NCBI GenBank assembly: GCA_014898415.1
Contig: RCTD01000002.1
Span: 1,550,001-1,614,000, forward strand
Reading direction: 5' to 3'
Length of the DNA: 64,000 nucleotides
From: Stromatinia cepivora
Taxonomy: Eukaryota; Ascomycota; Leotiomycetes; Helotiales; Sclerotiniaceae
Numbering within the stretch: position 1 is the first letter of the stretch; each line of letters starts with the position of its first letter. The notes beneath the pieces were generated by a model, which was given only the letters and a program-made list of their open reading frames with translations, had not been told where the DNA came from and did no database searches. A program made the translations under genes and the position numbers. Positions 1 to 12,075 of the stretch are shown here, one piece after another.

Positions 1-1024
1 AAAGTTCTAATTCAAGAATCAATTCTTACAGATTTTGAATCTAAATCGAAAATAAAATTCAAAACCATTTTAAATTCTATTAACGAATTCATTTCAATAG
101 AATCAAAAAACAAAATAAATCTATAATCATTTGAAATTGAATAGAAAAATATAATGGATTTTGAAAATAAACCTTCAAGATATCTAATACGAAAACAAAA
201 AAAAGATATAAAATAAAATCTTAAAAAAGAATAGGAAAGTAAGATTATAAGGGTATTGATTATAATATCTATATAAATCAAAATTCAAGAAAATAAAGAG
301 TATATTATGATTATAATTCTAATTATTTACAAAATGGATTTTTATATCAAAAATAAAATTGTTTCAGATTTTATAATTTCGTTAATAGATATAGATAATA
401 CAAAAAGTATAATATATTCGATTAAAGAAATTCTAGAAATCAAAATATCAAAAACTTATAAAAAAGTAATATTAGATCGAAAATACTTTGAAAAATGAAA
501 GGAAATTATTCAAAAGGAAATTATATTTTGATTTAAAATAATATTTAGAAAGAAGATATACTCTTTAAAGAAAATAATTTGATTTCGACGAAATAAATAT
601 TTATAATTAAAATAAAGAATAATAAAGTAAAACGATTCAAAATAAAATTAATAATTTGAAGGTTCAATTAAATATTAAGAAAAGATCATAACAAAACATT
701 TGTATTAATAATAAGGCTAGATATATTCAGATTATTCCTAATTATTATTACAAAGGAAAATTTAGAATATTTATATTTCAATATCAAAAACGTTTTTATT
801 GAATTATATTTAAAAAAAGAAATCTATTTCGAAATTATTTTAAGATATCAAAATCGAAAAGGGATATATATTACAAATCCTATAAAATCTATATAGTTTG
901 AAACAAACTAAAAGGAATTAAAGTTTATTATTGAAAAAAGAATTTTAAGATATAAATTTTATATAAAATTTGGTAGATTTATATTTATATATATCTAAAG
1001 ATTATAATATAATATTATTAGTAT
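1..1024 (+). pseudogene. Copia A1, integrase-RT linker and N-terminal RT, RIP-degraded
   Basis: Plus-strand remnant of a Ty1/copia polyprotein. Positions 1-230 encode the linker segment also found in copies A2, A3 and inside element B. Positions about 300-540 read as the RT_2 N-terminal region (SKTYKKVILDRKYFEK, then W-to-stop and KEIIQKEI), matching the copia pattern 'K-T-Y-x-E-A-x(n)-W-x-x-A'. Many stops are at former Gln/Trp codons. The open stretch at 12-281 on the minus strand is an antisense shadow. The element is interrupted at 1024/1025 by Gypsy C and resumes at 11472. Its 5' end lies left of the window. Confidence 0.8.
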
Positions 1025-1315
1025 TGTGAGAGAGTTGGGGTATCAAGGCCTAACACGTAGCTAGTTCGTAGTCATATGGTCACATGACTCTTCGTAGTTA
1101 GATATAAGAGAGGGCTCTGCTCCCCTTTCCTTGAAGGAAACCAATTGTTTTCCACTAATCTTTTTGTACCCCATTTGTGTATAATCCAAACCATTGTCTA
1201 AACCTATTAGTTCTACTATTTGAAGCCTTTACAATGTAATCTGATCAATTCCAATTCCCATTTCTCCTTGTAGTGTGCTATCGGGATGTACGTATCTCGA
1301 CCTACCTCTTTTACA
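1025..1315 (+). repeat. 5' LTR of Gypsy C
   Basis: Matches 11181-11471 over its whole 291 bp. The differences I can see are all transitions in the RIP direction, most of them C-to-T in this copy. No indels are seen. Confidence 0.95.
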
Positions 1316-1316
1316 A

Positions 1317-1340
1317 TGGTGACCCACACCGGATTCGAAT
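1317..1340 (+). other. Primer-binding site of Gypsy C
   Basis: TGGTGACCCACACCGG followed by ATTCGAAT, one base after the LTR. Its complement reads as the 3' end of a tRNA: T-loop TTCGAAT, T-stem strand, 7-nt acceptor strand GTGGGTC, discriminator A, then CCA. The tRNA identity cannot be named from this alone. Confidence 0.8.
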
Positions 1341-2088
1341 TGTATGGTTTATATTGTACAAATATATCTGCGAGGAAATTATGATTGAAAAGAAAGTAGA
1401 ATTAGCAGTTTGTAGATGGGGGGGATGGGATTGACTTTGAAAGGATAATTTTTTCAAAAATGTGGGATTGTTAAGTTCTGAGTGAGAAAGTTTTGATCAT
1501 CGAAGTTCCTTTATTCGTGTTCATCTATTATATTGAAGACGAGTCATTTTTCAGTAGAATCATTATTCTATTCTCTATATTGAGAGGAATATATCGACGA
1601 AGGTCCTATTCGGGGATGTAGTTAGTAATGCTAAGAGTGTATTAGAATTTCAAATATAGTGGAGTCCCCATTTGTAAACGAGTTATTTATCTCTGCGAGC
1701 AAGAAAACTCTAATCCCGAGGATGACCTTGACTGAATGCGATTAATCATATTGAAGGACCTTGAACGCTTTACATATTTTTAGAGTTATTTGAATGCCTA
1801 AGTGTGTATTGGAGCAATAGGAAGGATTGGGTATAGTACGCTAAATTACCATCCTTGATATCGGCAACCAAAAATTTAAGATGTGTCTTAAAAAACTCTT
1901 AGCTGAGGGGTTTGAGATTCATGTGTTCTTTTGGAAGAAGGAAAACTTTGGGAAGGATTACATATACCTTTCCCTTTCTTTTGGAGACTTATTAAGGGAA
2001 AATTATAAATATTGAAAGCTATCGAGAATTAAACATTGAATTAGATTCTAACGAATCGGATATTTTTCAATCAAGCTACGGTAACATA
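1341..2088 (+). other. Untranslated leader of Gypsy C
   Basis: About 750 bp between the primer-binding site and the gag ATG at 2089. I see no long ORF or repeat. It probably carries the packaging signal, as LTR-element leaders do; nothing in the sequence proves this. Confidence 0.6.
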
Positions 2089-4662
2089 ATGGATAATTTT
2101 GATCTATTTACGAGATTGAGTCTCCCGCAAGATGCTCCTCAAGGATCAGAGGATAGTACCGTTACTCCAATTGTCGATCCTCTTGAACCCATCGAAGAAC
2201 TCTCTACTGATGGTAACGGAAATCCCATTAAAAAAGAAGAAAAAACAAAGAAAACCAAAAAAGAAAAAGAATTAAACCAACAACAGCAAAACCCACCAAA
2301 AATTCCATTTGCTGTTCGCACTAAGGATTACGTACGCATGTTCCCTATTATGCCGTATGCTAGGAATGCCGCTACCCCTATTTTCAACGGGATCGATATA
2401 TCTGACTTCCTTACAATTTGGGATGCCTTGCAAGTTGATTACGGTATGTCCGATGAGGAAATGCGAACTCGACTTCCTTGGTATTGCGATCATACCACTG
2501 CTATCCAAATCAAATTTATGCCGGAATACAACCCTATTAGATACAATTGGAAAGAAGAGTTGAAATCAGTATTACTCCAACACTTTCGTGATTACGATAC
2601 CCAGCAAGTGACAGGTACCCGAAACTTTCTTAATCAATTTGTTGACAATCAGCACAACAAAAATGAAGGGGACTATAATGCAAATCTAACAATGGTAAAA
2701 AACTATATTGCCAAGTTCGTGTTTTCGGCTATTCAACTCATTGACAATCATATAATCATCGAATTCGAAGCTGGAAGGATATTCCTGTGTGGCCTGTATG
2801 CCCAAGTGGGAAAGAAGATTGCTAGACAGCTTAAAGTTGACCTCGATGATCCTGCTTCTATGAACTTCAAGAGAATAATGGACGAAGCCTACAAATGATG
2901 CTTTTCTGAGGATTCTGTCGCCCGAATTTACGAAAAACCTAAGTCTCATCAGGCTACTGTTTCCCAGGCTGTGCATGAATACATGAAAACCCTATTTATC
3001 TCCGATGCCAGTATAAAGCCTTATTCTCAAGGATGGGAGACAAAGGACGCCATGGATGAAATCACTGATCTTTTGGATAAACTCAGCGTAAATTATCTAA
3101 GGGCGAAAATCAAAGGTACAAGGGACTCGAAGTTATCCTTTTCGCCATCACAATGTCAAATTACTCATCAAGGAGGCAATACGAGATATGATGATTATCC
3201 CATTTAGGATGAACAGAAGGGAATTCTTTTTGATGTGAATGGAGCTTACAAAAAGGATTATCTCTATTACTATTGCTTTGGAAGACCTCCTTACAATGAT
3301 GGTCACACTATGAAACAAAATTGCCCTAAGAAGATCGATGATATTAATGCTGGACTGTGTCATTATGACGAATACGGAGTCTTCATGTTTGGTCCCAAAG
3401 GACATCCCAATCCTTCCCCAATCTTCAAGCAAAAGGATTCCCCAGAGAGTTATTAGGTTGAAATGTATGCAAAAACTTATGGGCTTGGCCAGTAAGAGAA
3501 GTGACTGGAGAAATCCAATGCTGAGGATGGCTCACCGAATCTCGGAGTCTCTAGTATTGAAATCGTGAGGGGTGCATTTGTAAATAATGTTAATCATCGA
3601 GGAGGGGAAATTATCAATATCAATGCAGCTATTTAGCTTAAAAAAGCCTCAAAACCACAAAACCGACCATTTAAAAAGTCCAAATCGGTAAAATGAAACG
3701 GAGTTGATAAGCCCCAAAAATCGTTAAGCACTCCTCGAAAGGTATTGTTCAGAACAATGGATCAAACTGAAAGGGAGAGGCTAGAGAAAGAATTCTCCAA
3801 TGAGGATGAAACCATAGATATTGATGAAAGTGAAGAAGACGAAGCAAAAGAATCTCAGGGAGGGGAGGGCCTTCCTGAACCCGATGAGAATGGCATAATG
3901 CGAAAGGATAGAATACCCAACTCTCGTACTAGATCTTCAAGAATAAAGAAGCAAACATTAATCACTACTTATGCCACAAAATCCCCGACAGAAATCTTGG
4001 AACGGATTTGCAGAGTCGAAATCCCGATAACAATTGGGATTGCCCTCACATACATACCAGATCTTCTTAAACAAACTCTCAAGAAAGCACCAATCGCAGA
4101 TATCGAAGAACGAAGAGAGCTTTTCAGAAATTCAGAAATTCCTGCCGAAAAAGCTGCAACAATCTTAGCAGCTATTAATCATTTAAACGCTTCCTCTAAT
4201 TATCAATCAAAAGAAATATGTAATATACCTATTATCACTATAACCCTTGCGGGTAAGAATATCAAGATTAACAATATTGTCGATTCGGGATCGATAATCA
4301 ACATAATGAACCTGGAAGTTGTAAGAGAATTGGGACTCACAATACATGAATATAAGGCGATAATGATCATTTCTGATAAAAGTACCACCACCTTATATAG
4401 ATTGATTGAAAATATAGAAATCAATTTTGAAGGAATTAAAAACGTTGTCGATATCTTTGTTTTGAATAATATTAAAGATTTATTATTACTAGGGATGCCA
4501 TATCTGTTTGTAAAAAAGATTGATTTTGAATACAAAAGAGATGAACAGGTCGTATAGATTATTGATGATAATAATATTAATAAAACCAGTTGCTGGGTGA
4601 TTGGACCAAAACGCAAAGCAAATGTTATAAAAACTGATCTTGAAAAACCAGGAAAAGAATAG
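2089..4662 (+). pseudogene. Gypsy C gag-protease ORF, several nonsense mutations
   Basis: One reading frame from the ATG at 2089 to 4662 with in-frame stops (TGA 2896, TAG 3205, TAG 3454 and further ones to 3745, TAG 4555). Residues about 85-270 are a retrotransposon gag domain: TPIFNGIDISDFLTIWDAL, then RTRLPWYC. A CCHC-like knuckle lies at about 3270-3350 (YCFGRPPYNDGHTMKQNCPK). An acidic linker at 3780-3880 is followed by the aspartic protease at 4240-4530 with the active-site triad in VDSGSIINIM. The longest open pieces are 2089-2898 and 3745-4557. The first stop is TGA where gag homologues have Trp, as RIP of TGG would give. Protein role: capsid/nucleocapsid and polyprotein processing. 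Confidence 0.88.
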
Positions 4663-4787
4663 ATAGTGTAAATCCTAAGGATTGTACCGGTGACCTCCCA
4701 AAAATCCTAAATACCATTAAGAATAAAAGGAAATTTGAAGAATTCGTTAAAAACCATTTCTCAGAATTTCTGATTGACATCCCAAAT

Positions 4788-4804
4788 TTTAAGACGGTCT
4801 TAAA
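4788..4804. repeat. 17-bp palindrome in Gypsy C pol
   Basis: TTTAAGACGGTCTTAAA: arms of 8 around one G. Read in the pol frame as part of NFKTVLNS. Confidence 0.9.
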
Positions 4805-6810
4805 TTCTGTAAAGCTCAGTATGGACATCGTTCGAATTAGCTTTGATTTTGATATCGAAGACATATTTGATAATATTGAAGATTCGGAATTAGAGGGATT
4901 TCAGGAATACTTTGCTGCTAATAGTATTCACCTCGATTTGAAAGAACTTAGGGCAGAAAGTGATGCCTGGAAGAAACTAACCGACGTCAAATCCGAAATT
5001 CTCGTCCCGGTCAATAATGTATATAAGAAAAAGAAGGACAAGATAAAACCCTCGAATGAAACAGAGTATATCGATAGAGAAATCCCAGGAGGTGACCCTA
5101 ATTGACTAGAGTTGGAACATATAAAACACCCTAAATGTTAATTATCAGGTCCCTTTTCGAAATATTTGATACCATGTTTCGATACCAGACCTAAAGATTT
5201 CTGATTGATACAAGAACGTTTAATATTGTTAGATATCGGAGATATACTTTGGGAATATAAAAAGGAACTTTTTTTTGTATTACTGCAGAATTGAAAAGCA
5301 ATGTTAGCTTTTGATTGGATGGAAGTTGGCAGTGTCAAATCTTCAATTGTCCTGTTACAGATTATCAAAACAATATTATATGAGGTCTGGCAAGCTTCTG
5401 ATTTCATACCCCCTAAAGCCCTTTTACCAATAGTTATCGAAATGATAAGAGATTATGTCAAACGAGATGTATTAAAGGAAGGAGAAGGATTGTATCGAAA
5501 TCCTTAGTACCTAGTTAAAAAAAGCAAAACTGGTAAGTATTGTATCGTTGTTACAATAACAAAAGCAAATGTTGTAACCCTATGAGACGCAAATATACCT
5601 CCAAACTTAGAGGAATTTGCTGAACAAATGGTTGGATGTTTATTAACATCCTTGATTAACTTCTTCTCTGGATATAATCAAATATCTCTAGATAAGAAGA
5701 GTAAAGATATTACTGCTATCATAACTTCTTTTAGTCTAATAAAATTCATTATTTTACCACAAAGGGTTATTAATTCGGTCACTCAATTTGTAAGGATTAT
5801 ATTAAGAATACTATGGGATATCATACCTGATATTGCCATATTTTATTTAGATAACATTGGAGTTAAGGGTCCCAGAACTCGATACAGTGAAGTTGAAGTT
5901 GAACCTGAATTGAGGAAATTCGTTGTCGAGTATCTGAAAAACCTGGACGCTACAATGAAACGCATTGAGTATACAGGATGTATTATCAGTATCAAATCCA
6001 AATGGTGTTACGATAGAATCCGAATCGTAGGCTATTATATCAATTCTAAAGGAAGAAATCCCGACACTGCTAAAATCATCAAGATACTTGAGTGGCCACC
6101 TTACTCGAACAACCATGAAGTTAAAATGTTCCTTGGAGTATGTATCTTCTATCGACTTTGGGTAGAGAATTTCGTTACTATTATGGAGCCTTTTTATGCA
6201 TTATTGAAGAAAGATATAGAATTCATTTGGACTGTTAATCATGATACTACAATGATTTTGCTGAAAGACAAATTAACTTCGGCCCTAATCCTTCTTCCAT
6301 TAACTTACTCATCTGAAACCGGAACCATTGTGCTCGTTATCGATGCTAGCTTGGTAGGATGGGGAGCTATTCTAGGTCAAATGTATGATGATAAATTTCG
6401 CATTATTGTTAGATATGAGAATGGTATATGGAATTATGCTGAACAGAATTATAATACCATTAAAAAAGAATGCAAGAGAGTATTCAAAGTTCTGCAAAAA
6501 TGCAAAAAAGACCTCTATAATGTTCATTTCCTTTTAGAAACTAATATGAATGTATTTATAGCTTAGTTAAATAAAGCAGCTACAGATCTATTTGGTGTTT
6601 TGATTATAAGATGGATTGTTTGGATCAGGCTTTTCGATTTTGACGTCAGGTATGTTCCTAGAAACAAAAACACTACTACAGATGCTTTGTTACAACGATC
6701 ACGAACTACCTCAGATGATATTGACAAGGAATATAAAGAAGATATTGATGATTCGATCATCGCAGACCTAAACTCGTTGCAAATAGATCCGGTGGTAAAC
6801 ATAAATGACT

Positions 6811-6840
6811 CCAAAATTTTAAGATCATCTCAAATTTTGG
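6811..6840. repeat. 30-bp imperfect palindrome in Gypsy C pol
   Basis: CCAAAATTTTAAGAT on the left, near-complementary CATCTCAAATTTTGG on the right. Lies in the RNase H-integrase linker (DSKILRSSQILEGG). Confidence 0.85.
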
Positions 6841-8561
6841 AAGGCGGAAATGAAAGGATACAAATGATCATTCAGTATATCACTACATTACAAAGACCTA
6901 AAAATATGCCAATAAAGGATTGGTAAGCTTTCAAAAAGGAAGCTCTCAACTTCTATATAAGAGATTGCTGCCTATTCAGAATCCGGGGAGATGGATTACC
7001 TTCCGTCTATATAATAACAGACGACGATTTAGTCGAAAAGGCAAAAATTATGGCTTGAGTATATGAAGAATTGGGTCACAAGGGTCTAGAGTCATCGTAT
7101 GCTAAAATGCACAGTTGTTATTGGTGGAATGGGATGTACAAGGATATGAAAAATTGGGTGACTTCTTACTCCGTTTGTCAATTCAGATTGTCCAAATAAA
7201 CAAGTGAATCAATGATTGCTATTTGGGCTTTAGGTATTTGGTGTAAAGTTGGTATAGATATTACAAAAATGCTTAACGACCATGGATTCAAATACCTCGT
7301 TGTTCTATGAGAAGATCTGAATGATTGGGTGGAAATTAAAGCCTTATGGAATACTACCTCGGAAGTGGTTGCCAAATTCTTTTATGAAATAATCTATTGT
7401 TATAATCTCTTTGAAGAAATCATTATGAATGGAGGGCCTAAAAACAAAAGTACTATACTTGCTTATTACGAAAAATACAGAATCGATAAAATCAAGATAT
7501 CAGTTTATTATCCATAAGTTAATAGAATAATAGAAAAAGATCATCATCCTATTGTGGAAGTACTTTTCTGCTTATCACGAGGAGAATGTAGATAATCTGA
7601 ATGGTTGGAAATAGTACTATTCGCTGATCGTATCTTAATTCACAAATCGACAAACAAAACATCATTTGAATTGATCTATGGGCGGAAAGCTATATTGCCT
7701 TTTGAAATTATGTATATAATTTGAAGGATCCTTGATTAGGAAAGTATATGAACCCGGGAAGATTTATTGGTCACTAGAGTATAATAATTAAAAATACTAA
7801 ATGAAGATATTGAGGAAGCAATCCTTTGCAAACGGTGTTACAGGGAAGATGGTAAACTTTGATATAATCTCAATTACAAAACATTGGATAAGAATATTCG
7901 AACTGGAGATATAGTTCTATATTATAATCCCTAGTCAAAAATCGACATATCTTGCAATACAAAACTTACTTTCAAGTAATATAGATCTTACAAAGTGATA
8001 AAGAAGTTGGAGGGTCTTTTCATATACACTCTTGAAGAAATGGATGGTACCCCGTTTGGTGGAACCTATACAGGCGTCCATCTCAAAAAATATATTTTAC
8101 ACTCAGATCTCTTTGTAGATAACAATTCTAAGGATTTGTATGAATGGATAGATCAAAAGAACCAAATTTCTAGGTATCCATAGCCTTCTAAACAAAAGAT
8201 AACAAATAACCAAGGACTATTCTTTATCCAATCGTAAAACGATATAGAACCAAAAAGAAGAGAACAAATGTAATAAGTTGAAGAGGAATTGTTGCCACAA
8301 ATTTCTGACCGCCAATTAAGAAGCTCGATAAGAAAAGCCTTATAATTTTTGGAAGGGGAAGGGTATTTGAATCCTTTTTGAAAAAACTTATTATACCATC
8401 GATCTTGCTTTTGAACAATTTACGAACAATTCCTGAACAATATTTGAATAATTCAATATTTTCTTTTTAAATCTGTTCTCTTTAATAATTTGATTTGAAG
8501 TTACCAACTCTTTATATATACTCATTTTACCATTCATACAAGCTTTTATTTAAATTTTGAT

Positions 8562-11005
8562 ATGATATCTAAAGAAGGATCTAGTCAGGTTATGGCCTTC
8601 CGCTTTATTAACAATAACACCCCTTTTCTTATTTGATACAAGAATCACTCCTTTAGCAGCGAAATCGAAGTATTCGCATTCATTGAAACTCTTGAAGTTA
8701 AGGAAAAATATAATGCTCTTGAACAATGGCTCAATTACTCTATAAGTATTACTGACCTCGTTAAAGATTTTGCAAATAAAATAAAAGATCGGATCGAAGA
8801 TCAAAAGTTTTATAAAGTGGTTAATCTCTCCAAAACCAATTATTTTACTAAAAACAATAATACAATTCAATTTGTTGAATAACGCTATAATAAAGTCAAA
8901 GAAGATCTTAAAAATCTCGAAAGAATTTGGATAATTGTCCAAGGAAAAGCTTTTGTCCGCCTCTGATCAGAAGATGTAAGTTTAAATGGTGCTTCAATAA
9001 GAACGGATATAGTTTATTATACCTCTCGCCTCAGCCCTCAAATCCTTGTGAAATTTTTGAACGGATATATAGTTGAACGCCTTATACAAAAGAAAGGTAA
9101 GGGAGCCAAAAAATATAGCCCTACAGATTTCTGTATTATATATAGATTCATTACGAAAGCTGATACGAAGAACAAAAAAGATTGGATATTTTTTCCTTAC
9201 AATCTTATACAGAATCCTGTCCTTAAAACCTATAGACTTATTTTCGATAATTTCGGGTTTCTGAGAGAATATCGTAAAGGCGAAAACCCCTTCGAAGTTC
9301 AATAAAGGGATAAGTCTATCCACACAATGATTACTGCAGAAACTATCCCGGTACCCCTCAACGATAATGATAATGAAGAGGAATCTAATACTGAAGAACG
9401 ATTAGAAGTAATTGCTATATCAGATACTCCTTGTGTACGCCGACTTCTCCATTCCTAAGCGATTGTACCAATTTCGGAGTCTGCAGTTGTGAATATCGAC
9501 AAATAGAAAAAGAAAGGTTATCATTTTGATTTCTCGAAAAAAGCCCCTTTTCATCCATCTATTCTGGATAGATTCGTATTTTGTTGTTGTACGGTTGATT
9601 ATAATGCTGAGTTTGTTTCAGATGATAACAATTCAGCCTCCGATAATTTTAAGACGATCTTAAATTCTTCACAGAAGTTGAAAAGCTGCTTTTGCGATTT
9701 AGGCTACCAATTTAAAAAGGGATAATACTCTTTAATGGATAATAGATATATTACCAATCAAGTAGGGTGGAAAGTTGTTGTATCGCTGGGAGAGTAAGTC
9801 ATTGTGGATGCTTTATGCATATACCATTTGTATGCCTTAGTAAAGTTTCTCGATCTAAAATCGAAGTATATTTCGGCCAAGGAATTACGAAACAGATTGG
9901 CTACTGTTACCAGGAATCAAAAGCGCATTGACGAAATGAGGTTGACAGGGGTATTCTACCCTTAGTTCTGTTTGTATCAATCTTTGGCTCTGGAATAATC
10001 AAAGCAAACCTTTGGTTCTAATTGATTCGATTTAATGGGGAGCTTCTATTCCCCTGACTCTAGCGAAGCTCTCAAAGATAACCTTCTTTTATTAGGATCA
10101 CCAAACGGAGAATCCTTTGAGAATCAATTTACCCTGTATATCCCTTCGTTTCAGTATATCTTCGAACAAAAAGATAGATTCGATTTGCAAAATGTTTGTA
10201 AAGATGTTTTCGCTGTTTATGAGTGGTATTTCCGCGGAGTCTTTAAAGGAGGTCCGTTTCCGAATTGTTACTTTTCGATCATTCAACTCCTTTTAAGATG
10301 CAATCCTGCTTTGTGGCGTGCTGTTGTCCATGTTCGGGAATGATGGATTTGGCCATCTAATTTGAAGTGTTCCAAGATGAGGAAAAGTAATAGAAAGATC
10401 GATTATTATTTGCAGGTTATGATGTGCCTTTACAAAAGCAAGAAGCTCTTCGCGATAAGGATTTCGAAAATGATGAATTCCCTGACAGGGAAAACGTTAG
10501 TAATTGGGAGGTCGTGAATCTAGTTGGTGAAAAGTCCCCTTCTAGGAAACCTCAATTTATGTCAAAGAAGCTTACTGGAAAAGGAAAAGAAGTTGCGGGG
10601 CAAGAATCGATTCAAAACCAATTTGTAATGTCATCCAATCCGTTCCCAACTGGATCTTCTGGAACACAAGGTACCGCTTCAATCCCTGATGTGGGTTGTG
10701 AGTTAGATGGAGAACAGATGAATCGTCTTTTAGTAAGGAAGCCTTCTGCGAGATCTAGCAGTAAGAGAAAGGATCACCCCTCCAGTGCTGGGTAAGAGTT
10801 TGTAATGTCAAAAGTTTTTATTTGTTATTCAAATCGTATTCAGGAATTATCAAAAAGTCCGACTACAAGCATAAAGTCCGTTGCAAGACGTTCGGTTAAA
10901 TGTCCAAAAAAGACTGGAGATGGAGAGGACAATAAAGATACTTTTCAGGAATTTGAAATTTTTATCGAATTTGGTAGAGAGGCGATAGAAGCAGATTTGG
11001 ACTAA
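8562..11005 (+). pseudogene. Gypsy C ORF3: large downstream ORF of unknown function
   Basis: After pol a third coding region begins at ATG 8562 (MISKEGSSQVMAFRF) in the pol frame and continues through about seven stops (8637, 8880, 8967, 9303, 9458, 9507, 9723) to 10343. It then continues one frame back (-1) from about 10340 to 11005, so about 810 codons in all. The open pieces 9048-9305, 10035-10343 and 10424-10795 have normal codon use and normal Gln/Trp/Arg-to-stop lesions, which supports real coding. The C-terminal third is Ser/Lys/Arg-rich and looks disordered and basic (KPSARSSSKRKDHPSSAG). I see no signal peptide, transmembrane helix, chromodomain, RNase H or protease motif, so it is not an obvious env. 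Function not recognised. Confidence 0.7.
9648..9664. repeat. 17-bp palindrome in Gypsy C ORF3
   Basis: TTTAAGACGATCTTAAA, read in the ORF3 frame as NFKTILNS, nearly the same peptide as at 4788. Confidence 0.9.
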
Positions 11006-11029
11006 TGAGAACCTGGAGTATACTGTTTT

Positions 11030-11046
11030 TTTAAGACGGTCTTAAA
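11030..11046. repeat. 17-bp palindrome downstream of Gypsy C ORF3
   Basis: TTTAAGACGGTCTTAAA inside a 21-bp perfect palindrome (11028-11048), 25 bp after the ORF3 stop and 120 bp before the PPT; could also act as a hairpin near the transcript end. Confidence 0.9.
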
Positions 11047-11166
11047 AATTGCTCACCGCCCTAGTTTGCTGATACTCTAATTGGCTTTCCCTAACCTAGT
11101 TGTCTTTTGATCTCTTTGGTTTTTACCTTTTGTAGTTATCCTAAGGCCAGGTAGAATACATGTTTC

Positions 11167-11180
11167 AGGGAGGGGAAGGG
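11167..11180 (+). other. Polypurine tract of Gypsy C
   Basis: Uninterrupted purine run AGGGAGGGGAAGGG directly before the 3' LTR. It is the expected primer for plus-strand cDNA synthesis. Confidence 0.9.
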
Positions 11181-11471
11181 TGTGAGAGAGTTGGGGTATC
11201 AAGGCCTAACACGTAGCTAATTCGTAGTCATATGGTCACATGACTCTTCGTAGTTAGATATAAGAGAGGGCTCTGCTCCCCTCTCCTTGAAGGAAACCAA
11301 TTGTTTTCCACTAGTCTTTTTGTACCCCATTTGTGCACAACCCAAACCATTGTCTAAACCTACTAGTTCTACTACTTGAAGCCTCTACAATGTAATCTGA
11401 TCAGTTCCAATTCCCATTTCCCCTCGCAGCGTGCTATCGGGACGCACGTATCTCGACCTACCTCTTTCACA
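11181..11471 (+). repeat. 3' LTR of Gypsy C
   Basis: 291 bp, pair of 1025-1315. It retains more C and G than the 5' copy, e.g. CCCCTCGCAGCGTG where the 5' copy has CTCCTTGTAGTGTG. Confidence 0.95.
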
Positions 11472-12075
11472 GTATATATTAATAATATCATTATTATATT
11501 ATATATATTATCACAAATCATTTGGTTTGATGAAAAGCTATCAGCCCGTTTTAATATTAAAAATCTAGGGGAGATTAATAAGATTTTAGATATTAGGATT
11601 ATTCATAATAGAAAAATATATATATTAATTATAAATCAAAAAGAATATCTAAATATTATATTAATTAAATATAATATTATATATAGATAATATTAAATTA
11701 AGAAATTGTTAATAATGGATTATATCTATTTCTGATCAACAATCAATAATGATGAATTGGTAGATATAAATAAATATCAATAATGAATAGAAAATATGAT
11801 TTATTTAATGGTATATATTTGATTAGATATAACATTTTCAATTAGAAGATTTTTCTAATTTATGATAAAACTAATAAAACATTATATTATAACTTTGAAG
11901 AATTTGATGTAATATTTATAATTAATAATCAAACAGAAATTATAATTCGGATCAAAGAAAGTATAATTTGATATTTGTAAAGAATATAATATATTTGATA
12001 ATATAATAAAGGTATATATAGATATAGATTGAACTAATAACAAATATAATCAAAAAAATATTTTAAAGAGAATTA
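11472..12075 (+). pseudogene. Copia A1, RT C-terminal part and RNase H start
   Basis: Continuation of the polyprotein split by Gypsy C. It opens with VYINNIIII, the RT active-site motif (YxDD mutated to YINN), then WFDEKLSARFNIKNLGEINKILDIRI, a typical copia RT_2 C-terminal segment. It runs to 12075, where Copia A2 is inserted (TSD AATTA 12071-12075) and resumes at 19877. Many RIP-type stops. Confidence 0.85.

Larger units (their letters stand above)
4644..8183 (+). pseudogene. Gypsy C pol: RT, RNase H, integrase, GPY/F module
   Basis: Lies in the -1 frame relative to gag-protease. Order: spacer 4670-5130; RT about 5390-5880 (YRNP, then FFSGYNQISLDKKSKD, LPQ, and YLDN where homologues have YLDD or FLDD); RNase H about 6320-6660 (LVIDASLVGWGAILGQ ... 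DVRYVPRNKNTTTDALLQRS); integrase zinc-binding part near 7060-7190; core with D at 7255, D to N-type changes and MNGGPKNK at 7427; and a C-terminal GPY/F-like module at 7980-8120 ending LKKYILHSDLF. Stops at 5102, 5505, 6566, 6924, 7056, 7308 and 7515 among others. The RT catalytic YLDD carries a GAT-to-AAT change at its second Asp, consistent with RIP, so even readthrough product would be inactive. Confidence 0.9.
1025..11471 (+). mobile_element. Gypsy C, full-length LTR retrotransposon (10.4 kb), youngest large element
   Basis: Bounded by two 291-bp LTRs starting TGTGAGAGAG and ending in TTTTACA or TTTCACA. The flanking target duplication is GTAT (1021-1024 and 11472-11475; a fifth base A is ambiguous with the LTR end). 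A primer-binding site starts at 1317 and a polypurine tract AGGGAGGGGAAGGG lies at 11167-11180, fixing plus orientation. Order: leader, gag-protease, RT-RNaseH-integrase, extra ORF3, LTR. It sits inside the reverse-transcriptase gene of Copia A1. Base composition is much less AT-biased than its host, so RIP has been light, but stops scattered through all ORFs make it non-autonomous now. Confidence 0.95.
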
